Part shown: positions 25,643-33,626 of the stretch, one piece after another
Position numbering within the stretch: the stretch's first letter is position 1
How the letters are laid out: every line of letters begins with the position of its first letter
Source: Ruminococcus sp. UBA3280
Lineage (GTDB): Bacteria > Bacillota > Clostridia > Oscillospirales > Ruminococcaceae
Assembly (NCBI GenBank): GCA_002362175.1
Contig: DETU01000103.1
Coordinates: forward strand, 26,065-65,556
Direction of reading: 5' to 3'
DNA: 39,492 bases
Made by a program: the position numbers and the translations under genes
Notes under the pieces: model-generated
What the model was told of the DNA's origin: nothing
The model's input: the letters and a program-made list of their open reading frames with translations, nothing else
Databases searched by the model: none

Positions 25643-26280
25643 TGGAAAAGTTTGAAATAAATGAAAACGGCTGTCTTACGGCTTATCACAACGACAATAA
25701 GGACGTAACGGAAATAATAGTCCCCGACGGTGTAAAAAGTATACCTGATTATGCTTTTGTGGAATATAAAAAAATTAATTCTGTTACGCTTCCTGACAGT
25801 CTTGAAAATATAGCGGATTCTGCTTTTTGGAAAAGTTATTTACCACCGTATGAAACATCTGTATGTTCCATGACATATCGAGGTGTGACTTTCAGACCGT
25901 TGTTTTATATGAGGGAAGTATTTGAAATGATACGTGACAAGGACTATTCCCTTATGCTGTCTCATAAATTGAAATATCCTGTTATTTTGCAGATTTACTT
26001 CAATGACGGCGACGACGTTACAACAGCGTATATAAAAAAGAACTTCAAGAAATTTTTTACACGTCTTACAGATGAGATTGTTTTTCAGAGTAAATGCGAA
26101 TCTAAAGGTCTTTACTTTGAATGCATTGAAAATGTTTCCGAAATTATGGAAAAACTAATAAAGTGCGGAAAGTTCATAACCAAACGTAATATAGACACTT
26201 ACGTTAAATTAGCCGATGAAAAGGAATGTTATGAAGTTTTTGATATGCTCGAAGAATACAGAGAGGAGAATTTAACATGA
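25642..26280 (+). CDS. Small LRR_5 (BspA-like) protein with helical C-terminus
   Basis: The product has 212 residues and no signal peptide, so it is probably cytoplasmic. Residues 20-65 form about two BspA-type repeats (EIIVPDGVKSIPDYAF, SVTLPDSLENIADSAF). The rest is helical and ends FITKRNIDTYVKLADEKECY, resembling an ankyrin-like helix pair seen in other LRR_5 proteins of Ruminococcaceae. Its ATG overlaps the aroE stop and its stop overlaps the aroK start, so it is locked between two shikimate genes. Function is unknown. Confidence 0.8.
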   Translation: MEKFEINENGCLTAYHNDNKDVTEIIVPDGVKSIPDYAFVEYKKINSVTLPDSLENIADSAFWKSYLPPYETSVCSMTYRGVTFRPLFYMREVFEMIRDKDYSLMLSHKLKYPVILQIYFNDGDDVTTAYIKKNFKKFFTRLTDEIVFQSKCESKGLYFECIENVSEIMEKLIKCGKFITKRNIDTYVKLADEKECYEVFDMLEEYREENLT

Positions 26281-26771
26281 CTGTATTTTTATGTGGGTTC
26301 ATGGGTTGCGGAAAGTCAACTGTTGGTGGTCTGCTTGCCAAGAAAAACGGCTGTGGATTCTGCGACACAGATGAACTTGTTGTTAAAAATCAGGGAATGA
26401 CCATTCCCGAAATATTCGCACAGAAAGGTGAACCGTATTTCCGTCAGGTTGAAGCGGAAACTGTAAAATCACTCTGCGGAAAGAATATTGTTGTTGCGTG
26501 CGGAGGTGGTGCAATGCTCAATTCCGATACTGCCAAAACAGTAAAGGAAAACGGCGGTGCGATAGTTTATCTTGATGTACCGTTTGATGATTGTTACGAG
26601 AGAATAAAAGGCGATACAAACAGACCTATCGTTATGAACAACACAAAGGAACAGCTTGAGGAAATTTACAACAACCGCCGTGACATATACATTGAAAATT
26701 TAACAGTAAGGGTTAAAGCTGTGGGAACTCCTTCCGAAATAGCTGAAGTCATTGCTGATACTCTTAAATAA
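26277..26771 (+). CDS. aroK: Shikimate kinase
   Basis: The product has 164 residues. The P-loop is GFMGCGKSTVG, the shikimate-binding Asp and Arg lie in FCDTDELV and GEPYFRQVE, ACGGGAM follows, and the lid is near RPIVMNN. It phosphorylates shikimate. GAGGAG precedes ATG, which overlaps the previous gene by four bases. Confidence 0.95.
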   Translation: MTVFLCGFMGCGKSTVGGLLAKKNGCGFCDTDELVVKNQGMTIPEIFAQKGEPYFRQVEAETVKSLCGKNIVVACGGGAMLNSDTAKTVKENGGAIVYLDVPFDDCYERIKGDTNRPIVMNNTKEQLEEIYNNRRDIYIENLTVRVKAVGTPSEIAEVIADTLK

Positions 26772-26787
26772 ACAAAACGGAGGTAAT

Positions 26788-27960
26788 ATGTTAATTTATA
26801 ACGCTGAAATTTATACAATGGACGAAAACGGAGTTATTCCGCTGGGCTGGATTGAAATAACCAAAAACAAGATAACAGCTGTCGGAAAGGGTATTCCTGA
26901 AGAAATTCCGGAAGATTCCCTGAACGTTCAGGGCGGAACGGTCTATCCCGGATTTATAGACGCTCATACTCATCTCGGTATAATTGAGGACGGTATTGAC
27001 TTTGAGGGTGACGACTGCAACGAATCTACTGACCCTTTCACTCCTCAGATGAGAGCAATAGACGGTATAAATCCATTTGACCGCTGTTTCAGTGAGGCAC
27101 GAATGAGAGGAATAACGGCTGTTGCATCAAGTCCCGGAAGTGCAAACGCCTGCGGTGGTGAAATATGTGCCATAAAAACGGCAGGCAGACGTATTGATGA
27201 TATGCTGATAAAAAACGTCGGTATTAAGTTCGCACTCGGTGAAAATCCTAAGAATGTCTATAACGGACGTGAAGAAATGCCCATAACACGTATGGCGGTT
27301 TCTGCAATTATCCGTGAGGGACTTTATAAATCACGACGTTATACGCACGATATGGACAGTTACTATTCAGATAGTGACAACTATGAACCGCCTGAATATG
27401 ATATAAAATGCGAATCACTTATGCCGTTGCTTGAACGTAAACAGAAAGCTTTTTTTCACTGTCACCGTGCAGACGATATATGTACCGCTATGAGAATAGC
27501 AAACGAATTTTCACTTGACATGGTAATCATACACGGAACAGAGGGTTATAAAATTGCCGATATAATGGCGGAGGAAAAAATTCCCGTAATTTGCGGACCT
27601 GTAATATGCGACCGCTGTAAGCCCGAAATGCGTGGACTTGAACTTAAAAACGCATCTGTAATGCACGAAAACGGTGTAAAAATTGCGATATGTACAGACC
27701 ATACAGTTATACCGATTCAGTATCTTCCTCTTTCCGCACAGGTGGCGGTAAAAGGTGGACTTGCATTTGATGAGGCTATCAAAACGCTTACCGTAAACCC
27801 TGCTGAAATTCTTGGAATAAATGACCGTGTCGGCAGTATTGCAGTTGAAAAAGATGCTGATTTACAAATTTATCATAAAGGAGAAAATCCGCTTGACCTT
27901 ATGTCAGAACCGTTTTTCGTTATGATAGACGGCAAACCTGTACGCAGTGAGGAACTATAA
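26788..27960 (+). CDS. Amidohydrolase (imidazolonepropionase-like)
   Basis: The product has 390 residues from ATG 26,788, chosen for GGAGGT five bases upstream. The metal-dependent hydrolase superfamily marks are present: VYPGFIDAHTHLG (first His-x-His), FFHCHRADD, MVIIHGTEG and the aspartate in ICTDHTVIPI. The final region TVNPAEILGINDRVGSIAVE and KDADL is typical of cyclic-amide hydrolases such as imidazolonepropionase or related enzymes. No histidine-utilisation genes are near, so the substrate is open. Its TAA overlaps the next ATG by one base. Confidence 0.85.
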   Translation: MLIYNAEIYTMDENGVIPLGWIEITKNKITAVGKGIPEEIPEDSLNVQGGTVYPGFIDAHTHLGIIEDGIDFEGDDCNESTDPFTPQMRAIDGINPFDRCFSEARMRGITAVASSPGSANACGGEICAIKTAGRRIDDMLIKNVGIKFALGENPKNVYNGREEMPITRMAVSAIIREGLYKSRRYTHDMDSYYSDSDNYEPPEYDIKCESLMPLLERKQKAFFHCHRADDICTAMRIANEFSLDMVIIHGTEGYKIADIMAEEKIPVICGPVICDRCKPEMRGLELKNASVMHENGVKIAICTDHTVIPIQYLPLSAQVAVKGGLAFDEAIKTLTVNPAEILGINDRVGSIAVEKDADLQIYHKGENPLDLMSEPFFVMIDGKPVRSEEL

Positions 27961-28874
27961 TGAAAAAGATAATTGCCTTTATTTCGGCGCTGCTTATGTT
28001 TCCCCAGCCGGTTTATACTTATGCTGAAAGTGGAGAGATATTCAGTGAGACAGTAGGGAACAGTACTTTTTATTATACAATAAATTCCAGTCAGAACGCC
28101 GTAATTACAGACTGTTCGTCCTATGAAGAAGAAATAATAATACCTTCTTCACTGGGTGGCTGTCTTGTAACTACAATAGCAGAAAAAGCTTTTTTCGGAA
28201 AATTTACACTTGGTTCTGTAATAATTCCTGAAGGGGTAACTCATATAGGTGATAACGCATTTTCAGGCTGTCTTTCACTTGAAAGCATAAAAATTCCGGA
28301 AACGGTTACATATCTCGGTGACGGTTGTTTTACAAGCTGTTCTGAACTGAAAAGCGTTGAATTGAATCATTCAATTTCTTCAATTCCCGATAACTGTTTC
28401 AATGCCTGTACTTCACTTCAAAATATTAATATTCCTGATTCCGTAACTGTTATAGGAACAGAAGCATTTTTTGGATGTTCAGATATATCAGGAATTTTTA
28501 TACCTCCGAATGTTAAATTTATTGGTGAAAATGCATTAGGTATGCACTATGATATTCGTGGAAGCGGTATAGAAACGTTTAATAACTTCAGTATAAGAGG
28601 TTTGCCGGAAACCGCTGCTGCCGATTATGCCGAGTCAAATAATATTGAACTTTCTTTTTTGCTTGGTGATGTCAATTTAGATGGTTACGTTGATGCTGTT
28701 GATTCATCTATGGTACTTATTGAATATGCGAGTTTGTCAGCAGACAAATCAGGTACATTTGATATATATCAGATGTTTGCAGGTGATTACGATAAAAACG
28801 GAATGGTTGACTCTGTTGACGCAACAATGATACTTATCGAATATGCACGTTTGCAGACAGAACTGATAAAATAA
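27960..28874 (+). CDS. Secreted LRR_5 protein with C-terminal dockerin
   Basis: The product has 304 residues. The signal peptide (about 1-24) ends near TYAES. Six or so BspA-like repeats follow (for example SVIIPEGVTHIGDNAFSGC and IKIPETVTYLGDGCF), then a type I dockerin at about 237-300 with two calcium loops, GDVNLDGYVDAVDSSM and GDYDKNGMVDSVDATM. Dockerins bind cohesin modules, so the protein should join a cellulosome-like complex or the cell surface. No catalytic domain is present. It is translationally coupled to a cytoplasmic amidohydrolase. Confidence 0.9.
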   Translation: MKKIIAFISALLMFPQPVYTYAESGEIFSETVGNSTFYYTINSSQNAVITDCSSYEEEIIIPSSLGGCLVTTIAEKAFFGKFTLGSVIIPEGVTHIGDNAFSGCLSLESIKIPETVTYLGDGCFTSCSELKSVELNHSISSIPDNCFNACTSLQNINIPDSVTVIGTEAFFGCSDISGIFIPPNVKFIGENALGMHYDIRGSGIETFNNFSIRGLPETAAADYAESNNIELSFLLGDVNLDGYVDAVDSSMVLIEYASLSADKSGTFDIYQMFAGDYDKNGMVDSVDATMILIEYARLQTELIK

Positions 28875-28879
28875 ACAAA

Positions 28880-28907
28880 AAAGGACGTACTATAAAGTAC
28901 GTCCTTT
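28880..28907. terminator. Strong bidirectional terminator
   Basis: AAAGGACGTACT (28,880-28,891) and AGTACGTCCTTT (28,896-28,907) form a perfect 12-bp stem with an ATAA loop. It ends the plus-strand aro/dockerin run and the minus-strand protease/dockerin operon. Confidence 0.85.
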
Positions 28908-28916
28908 AATTAATAA

Positions 28917-29735
28917 TTACTTGTTTAAACTCATTTCCTGAATAACAAATGCATCGTTAAGGGTTATACCGTCGCCGTCGCCTGTTACGTCAGCGTTTGC
29001 CATGCCCTGTAGAGTGATTTTATACTCGTCGGGGTTTGCGATGTTCTGCATGATAAGCACAGCGTCTGCAATTGTTACATCATTGTCGCAGTTTGTATCT
29101 CCTGAAAGGGCAGGTTCGGGGAGTTCGTTTACAACGTCTGTAACATTTATCATTGATTCCTGCATTGCCCAATCACAAACATAACCAGTATTTTCCTTTA
29201 TGTCCATAAATATTTGCATTCTGTCATATAAATTCATTTCTATAGGAAAGTCAAGGTATATAGCCTTATAATTACCATCTATTGCACCATGATATTTTAT
29301 ATCATTATTTGATAGGTAATTTTCAAGCACAGTAACATCATCTTCAGCATTAAATTCATATCCCATAAACATTAATGGACAAACTTCGCAGGTATCACAC
29401 CATTCATTTGTAGCTACTCTATAATATATCTGATGATAAGACCCTAAAACTTCATAATAAGTTGAGCCGATTAAATGTTTAAATTCCTCTTCGCCATGCC
29501 ACTCATATTCTATTGGTTCTGATATATAGATTTTCAAATCTTCCCGACCAAAGTAGTCGGTTGCATCTTCCCATAAGTGATATTTTACAGAAGCAGATTC
29601 AAAAGAAATGGTATAAGGGGTAACTGCTCTATCTATAGGTATAGAAATTGCACTTGCATAAGTAGAAACAGCTGAAACTGCACACATGGTTATAGCTGAA
29701 ACAACAGCTAACATTTTCTTTAATTTCTTATTCAT
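28917..29735 (-). CDS. Secreted dockerin protein of unknown function
   Basis: The product has 272 residues. A signal peptide (about 1-28, hydrophobic core MLAVVSAITMCAVSAV) precedes a 170-residue domain with CDTCEVCP that I do not recognise. A type I dockerin at about 210-270 has loops GDTNCDNDVTIADAVLIM and ADVTGDGDGITLNDAF. AAGGAGG precedes ATG. It follows a serine protease by 12 bases in one operon. It may be a protease partner, substrate or inhibitor, but this is only suggested by position. Confidence 0.85.
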   Translation of the reverse strand: MNKKLKKMLAVVSAITMCAVSAVSTYASAISIPIDRAVTPYTISFESASVKYHLWEDATDYFGREDLKIYISEPIEYEWHGEEEFKHLIGSTYYEVLGSYHQIYYRVATNEWCDTCEVCPLMFMGYEFNAEDDVTVLENYLSNNDIKYHGAIDGNYKAIYLDFPIEMNLYDRMQIFMDIKENTGYVCDWAMQESMINVTDVVNELPEPALSGDTNCDNDVTIADAVLIMQNIANPDEYKITLQGMANADVTGDGDGITLNDAFVIQEMSLNK

Positions 29736-29747
29736 ATATATGCCTCC

Positions 29748-30599
29748 TTACCAATTAATATTAGGATTTTGTTTGTAAAAGTGTATTAAATCCGTTGTTA
29801 TACGAGTACCGGAATTGCCTCCATTTGTGTGAATTGCAATAACAGAATAACAATTAAAATCATTGTCTTGATTATGAAATGTTTCTTCTATATATACTGG
29901 ACCTCCGCTTTCGCCATGATTAGTATCTGCATCATAAAAAACTTTATAAGAATTCATATTTGTTACATTTCCACTTGCTGTACACATATATCCCAAATCA
30001 CCTGGAAATCCTGTAACATTTATATTGGAACGATAATTATCAAGAGGTACTGCTAAGTCATAAAATAAATAGTCACTTAAATCCTGTTCGACCGTTATCA
30101 ATGCATAATCATACTCATATTTTTCATCATTATTATTATATTTTTCACCATTAATATAAGAAACCGGTACATGATATTCTACTGGATTTGCAAAACTACG
30201 TTTCTTGTCAGAGTCAAATAAAATAATATTACTAATTTTTAAATTATAAACACAATGAGCGGCAGTTGCTATTGTATGAGAATCAACAACAAAACCAGAA
30301 CCATGATAAACATATTCACCATCATTCATTATTAATCTTACTGTTCCCTTTTTTGAATAATCCTCTTTTCTTTCATCTTCTCCGATAACAGCACGGGAAT
30401 TATCTTCAGATTTAAGTGCATCAAGAGTATAGTCATTTCCAATCTGAACACCTGTTTTAGCATTAAAAATGCGATATGTTCTTGCTGTATTTGCCGCCTT
30501 TGATTTATTGCTTGAATATGAAACAGATAAAATCATCATAAGAAAAGCAATTACTACAGCCGTAGTTTTCTTCACATTAACAACATTTGTTTTCATCAT
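29748..30599 (-). CDS. Secreted trypsin-like (V8/glutamyl-endopeptidase type) serine protease
   Basis: The product has 283 residues from ATG 30,599; the adjacent ATG 30,596 has better spacing to GGGG and may be the true start. The signal peptide spans about 1-36, then a propeptide-like stretch. The triad is His115 in TIATAAHCVYN, Asp164 in YEYDYALI and Ser231 in NHGESGGPVY. The fold and triad spacing fit V8-like proteases. It carries no dockerin itself, but both operon partners do. The region is AT-rich compared with the fab genes, perhaps from recent transfer. Confidence 0.88.
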   Translation of the reverse strand: MMKTNVVNVKKTTAVVIAFLMMILSVSYSSNKSKAANTARTYRIFNAKTGVQIGNDYTLDALKSEDNSRAVIGEDERKEDYSKKGTVRLIMNDGEYVYHGSGFVVDSHTIATAAHCVYNLKISNIILFDSDKKRSFANPVEYHVPVSYINGEKYNNNDEKYEYDYALITVEQDLSDYLFYDLAVPLDNYRSNINVTGFPGDLGYMCTASGNVTNMNSYKVFYDADTNHGESGGPVYIEETFHNQDNDFNCYSVIAIHTNGGNSGTRITTDLIHFYKQNPNINW

Positions 30600-30608
30600 T
30601 CTCACCCC

Positions 30609-30875
30609 TTAATGCAGTGTACCGAGTTCATAAAGCTGGGCGTAGTATGCGTCCATACGGCTTATAACACCGTTCTGGTCAATATCCAGTCTGCTCAGGT
30701 CAGTCGGTTCAAACACACCTTTCAGATACTGCATGATATATACAGCGTCTGAAATATTAATCACTCCGTCACCGTTAGGGTCAGGTACAGCTGCTGATGC
30801 TGACAATGCACCACAGGTCATAACCGCCATTACTCCTGAAAGAAGAAATGACATTAGTTTTTTGTTTACTTTCAT
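30609..30875 (-). CDS. Dockerin-only secreted protein
   Basis: The product has 88 residues from ATG 30,875, chosen for AAGGAGGAG upstream. The signal peptide is about residues 1-29 (ending ALSASA), leaving a mature protein of about 59 residues that is nothing but a dockerin: loops DPNGDGVINISDAVYIM and DIDQNGVISRMDAYYAQL. It is the first gene of the operon, 9 bases before the protease. A free dockerin could occupy cohesins or act as a carrier; this is inference. Confidence 0.85.
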   Translation of the reverse strand: MKVNKKLMSFLLSGVMAVMTCGALSASAAVPDPNGDGVINISDAVYIMQYLKGVFEPTDLSRLDIDQNGVISRMDAYYAQLYELGTLH

Positions 30876-30947
30876 GGTAAACTCCTCCTTAAAAATATTC
30901 ACACGGAAAATAATCCTTTATCATATTATATTCCTTGTGTTAATTAA

Positions 30948-30976
30948 ATTGTACCATAAAATAGAAATCTTGTCAA
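30948..30976 (-). promoter_or_regulatory. Promoter of the dockerin/protease operon
   Basis: On the minus strand TTGACA (30,976-30,971), a 17-bp spacer and TACAAT (30,953-30,948). The transcript starts about 65 bases before the dockerin-only gene. Confidence 0.8.
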
Positions 30977-31100
30977 TATATAGCAAAAAATAAAAATGCA
31001 CAAACTTTCCGTTTACAAATTGTATAAAGCAACAGAATGAAAAACTTCAGTCCATTATTTTATGGCATTAATCAAGAAAATAACATTAAATCTTTTTTAT

Positions 31101-31129
31101 GAATAATTTCTAAATGGCATGAATATAAT
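31101..31129 (+). promoter_or_regulatory. Possible sigma-E promoter of yabP
   Basis: GAATAAT (31,101-31,107) and AATATAAT (31,122-31,129), 14 bases apart, resemble the mother-cell sigma-E elements (KMATATT and CATACAHT) at six of seven and six of eight positions. The genes downstream are sporulation genes, which supports the reading. Confidence 0.4.
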
Positions 31130-31155
31130 TATAAAAAAAGCGGAGGTAAATATTC

Positions 31156-31437
31156 ATGCAGGACAAGAATAATATAAAGCAGAATCAGAATATCATACTT
31201 GAAAACCGTAAAAATCTGAGTATTTCGGGAATAACAGACGTTGACAGTTTCGACGAAAAAGCCATATGTCTTTATACACAGCTCGGTGAACTTACCATAC
31301 AGGGCAGGGAATTACATATAGACTCAATGAGCGTTGAAACAGGTGATATGACTATTACAGGCGACATATGGGCTGTTGTTTACGGAGACAAGGAACGCAA
31401 AGGTCCTTTGTCTGCGTTGGGGAGGCTTTTTAAATGA
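31156..31437 (+). CDS. yabP: Sporulation protein YabP
   Basis: The product has 93 residues, the usual size. NLSISGITDVDSFDEKAICL and LTIQGRELHIDSMSVETGD match the YabP/YqfC family, small beta-rich proteins of the mother-cell programme. GGAGGT precedes ATG. Its stop overlaps the yabQ start by four bases (ATGA). Confidence 0.92.
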   Translation: MQDKNNIKQNQNIILENRKNLSISGITDVDSFDEKAICLYTQLGELTIQGRELHIDSMSVETGDMTITGDIWAVVYGDKERKGPLSALGRLFK

Positions 31438-32003
31438 ACGTTCCCGAAACTTTCTTTTCGGTAAGTGAGGAAATTTTTCTTTTCGGGATTTCATGTATTT
31501 TCGGTATCATTATAGGAATATGCTATGACGTTTTCAGAACCGCAAGAATACTGTTTCCGCATAATACGATTCTTGTTGTGATTGAGGACGTTGTATTCAT
31601 GGCAGGGTATGCCGTTTTTCTTTCATCATTTTCTTCTGTAGCCGCAAGGGGAGAACTGCGGTTTTACTATGTTATCGGAAATGTTCTCGGATTTATTGTA
31701 TATTTCTTTACTTTCGGAAGCGTTATTATCGGTACGATGAAAAAAATATATTTTGCTTTTAAAAAGCTGGCAGAAATAATTTTAAAGCCTTTTAAGTCGG
31801 TTTATGTACTTTTATGTGCAAAAGCTGATAATAAATTTGTAGGAAATCCCGAAAATTCAGTTAAAAGAAATAAAAAAATTCCTTTTCTATTGCTAAACAA
31901 GACCGATTTGTTGTATAATAAAAAGGAAAATAAAAAAAGAAAGAACGTGAAGAACGTTGCCGAAGAAGCCAAAACAAAAGACAAGGAGAAAAAGCCTGTT
32001 TAA
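31434..32003 (+). CDS. yabQ: Spore cortex protein YabQ
   Basis: The product has 189 residues. Three or four membrane segments lie in the first 110 residues (LFGISCIFGIIIGICYDVF, VVFMAGYAVFLSSF, VLGFIVYFFTF), followed by a lysine-rich tail. YabQ is needed for cortex formation in Bacillus. Its position directly after yabP is the conserved order. It overlaps divIC by 47 bases. Confidence 0.9.
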   Translation: MNVPETFFSVSEEIFLFGISCIFGIIIGICYDVFRTARILFPHNTILVVIEDVVFMAGYAVFLSSFSSVAARGELRFYYVIGNVLGFIVYFFTFGSVIIGTMKKIYFAFKKLAEIILKPFKSVYVLLCAKADNKFVGNPENSVKRNKKIPFLLLNKTDLLYNKKENKKRKNVKNVAEEAKTKDKEKKPV

Positions 32004-32268
32004 TCGTGGGCTGGTAAAACTTGCTGCTGCTTCAGTCATTGTCGGCTGTGGTGTGCTTATTGTTACAACTGAAAAGGACTGTTCTGAAAAAGAGCGTGAA
32101 CTTGCATCTGTTCAATATGAAATAGATTTATATGAAGCGGAAAATATAGAGCTTCAGCGTGTTCTGGATAGCGACGATATAACTGCTTATATGGAAAAAA
32201 CCGCAGTTGAGGAAAGAGGTTACGCTTATCCGGACGAGCGGAGATTTTATGACAAGTCAAGGGATTAA
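31957..32268 (+). CDS. divIC: Septum formation initiator (DivIC/FtsB family)
   Basis: The product has 103 residues. A basic N-terminus is followed by a single membrane helix (LAAASVIVGCGVLIVTT) and a coiled coil (SEKERELASVQYEIDLYEAE), ending ERGYAYPDERRFYD. The layout and place between yabQ and yabR are those of DivIC. It overlaps the 3' end of yabQ by 47 bases; no better start is visible inside. Confidence 0.85.
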   Translation: MPKKPKQKTRRKSLFNRGLVKLAAASVIVGCGVLIVTTEKDCSEKERELASVQYEIDLYEAENIELQRVLDSDDITAYMEKTAVEERGYAYPDERRFYDKSRD

Positions 32269-32292
32269 TATTAAAGGAGTTATATATATATT

Positions 32293-32727
32293 ATGCAGCT
32301 GGAAATTGGAAAAATTTACAATGGCAGAGTCAAGGGAATCACACAGTACGGTGCTTTCGTAGATGTGGAGGGCGGTGGTACCGGTATGGTACATATTTCC
32401 GAAATCGCCAACACATTCGTAAACGAAATCCGTGACCACCTTACAGAAAATCAGGAAGTAAGGGTCAAGGTTATAGGAATCAACGAAGCAGGAAAAGTAA
32501 GTCTTTCAATCAAGAAAGCACTTGATAATCCCGCACCGCAGAGACCGAAAAGGCAGAATGACGGTCAGAGGAGAAGCCGACCGAATATCTATGAACCTAA
32601 AAAGACCGTTCCGCAGTCTGAAATGACATTTGAAGATATGATGTCGCATTTCAAGCAGAGCAGTGAGGAACGTATGTGCGACCTGAAAAGAAGTACAGAC
32701 AGGAAAAACGGTACAAGAAGAAAATAA
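32293..32727 (+). CDS. yabR: S1 RNA-binding domain protein YabR
   Basis: The product has 144 residues. The S1 domain spans residues 1-75: IGKIYNGRVKGITQYGAFVD, GMVHISEIA and GKVSLSIKKA. A charged, low-complexity tail follows (RPKRQNDGQRRSRP). S1 proteins bind RNA. AAAGGAG precedes ATG. It is last in the yabP-yabQ-divIC-yabR run. Confidence 0.92.
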   Translation: MQLEIGKIYNGRVKGITQYGAFVDVEGGGTGMVHISEIANTFVNEIRDHLTENQEVRVKVIGINEAGKVSLSIKKALDNPAPQRPKRQNDGQRRSRPNIYEPKKTVPQSEMTFEDMMSHFKQSSEERMCDLKRSTDRKNGTRRK

Positions 32728-32764
32728 TAACTGCTGTCCTTCAGGTCAGTACTCATGTTTAAGA

Positions 32765-32806
32765 AACAGCATTTTTGATTGCAAGTCAGAAATGCTGTTG
32801 TGTTTT
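32765..32806 (+). terminator. Terminator after yabR
   Basis: AACAGCATTT (32,765-32,774) pairs with AAATGCTGTT (32,790-32,799), followed by GTGTTTTT. Confidence 0.75.
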
Positions 32807-32874
32807 TATGGACATAATCATGTAAAGTACTAATGAAATAAATCGAAATTCGTCAGAAAGGAGTGTATAAAATA

Positions 32875-33489
32875 TTGATAAAAATAAAAAGCAGTATTGA
32901 TGATTTAAACGAATATCAGTGCGGTAATCTTCCGTTGAGTGCCATAAAACTGAAAACACCGACAACCGATGATATTCAGAAAAAGACTTTTCCCATTGCT
33001 GTTGTTTTGTGTGTTATCATGTGTATATCAATGTTTTGCAAAACTTGGATAAACCGAACACCAGTAACTAAACCTGTTTTTATAGTTATAGGTGTCGCCT
33101 TAGGTTTGGCTTCACTATTAATTCACGAATTTCTGCACGCTGTTGTTTATCCTAAAAATGCCGTTGTAACGATAGGAAAACTGAAAAACAAACTAATCTT
33201 TGTCGCTCTTGCTTCCTATCCGTTAAGAAGAAGTCGGTTTGTTATAATGTGCCTGTTACCGTTTATTCTCGGCATTGTTCCTTTGACTGTATTTTTGTGT
33301 TCATCTCCCGAATCTGCTTCACTGAATGGTATAATGTTTGGTATGGCTTGTATAGGTATGGTATCTCCTTATCCTGATATTTACAATGTAGGCATAGTAT
33401 TGAAACAGGCTGAAAAAGATGACAATATTATGTTTTATGGCGACGATATGTATCGCATTCCTAATCATGAAAACAACAGAATAAAATAA
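32875..33489 (+). CDS. Putative membrane zincin (DUF3267 type)
   Basis: The product has 204 residues from TTG 32,875, preferred over GTG 32,863, which abuts the AAAGGAG site. Several membrane segments flank LASLLIHEFLHAVVYPKN, an HExxH zinc motif inside a helix, as in DUF3267 putative peptidases. Further segments: IMCLLPFILGIVPLTVFL and IMFGMACIGMVSPY. The substrate is unknown. It stands alone between two terminators. Confidence 0.75.
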   Translation: MIKIKSSIDDLNEYQCGNLPLSAIKLKTPTTDDIQKKTFPIAVVLCVIMCISMFCKTWINRTPVTKPVFIVIGVALGLASLLIHEFLHAVVYPKNAVVTIGKLKNKLIFVALASYPLRRSRFVIMCLLPFILGIVPLTVFLCSSPESASLNGIMFGMACIGMVSPYPDIYNVGIVLKQAEKDDNIMFYGDDMYRIPNHENNRIK

Positions 33490-33490
33490 G

Positions 33491-33524
33491 CCCGAAAGCA
33501 GTTTAAAAATTACTTTCGGGTTTT
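33491..33524 (+). terminator. Terminator after the zincin gene
   Basis: CCCGAAAG (33,491-33,498) pairs with CTTTCGGG (33,513-33,520), followed by TTTTA. Confidence 0.75.
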
Positions 33525-33564
33525 ACTTCAATATGATTATTATACGAAAAATATGTGAAATACG

Positions 33565-33593
33565 TTGCAATATTATTTATCCTGTGATATAAT
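33565..33593 (+). promoter_or_regulatory. Promoter of the LRR surface-protein pair
   Basis: TTGCAA (33,565-33,570), a 17-bp spacer and TATAAT (33,588-33,593). Confidence 0.75.
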
Positions 33594-33626
33594 GTACGAG
33601 GTAAATTTTTTTGAGAGGAAAAAAAT

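Noticed and set aside
32863..32874. GTG start for the zincin gene
   Set aside because: It directly abuts AAAGGAG with no spacer; TTG 32,875 is more likely, though unproven.
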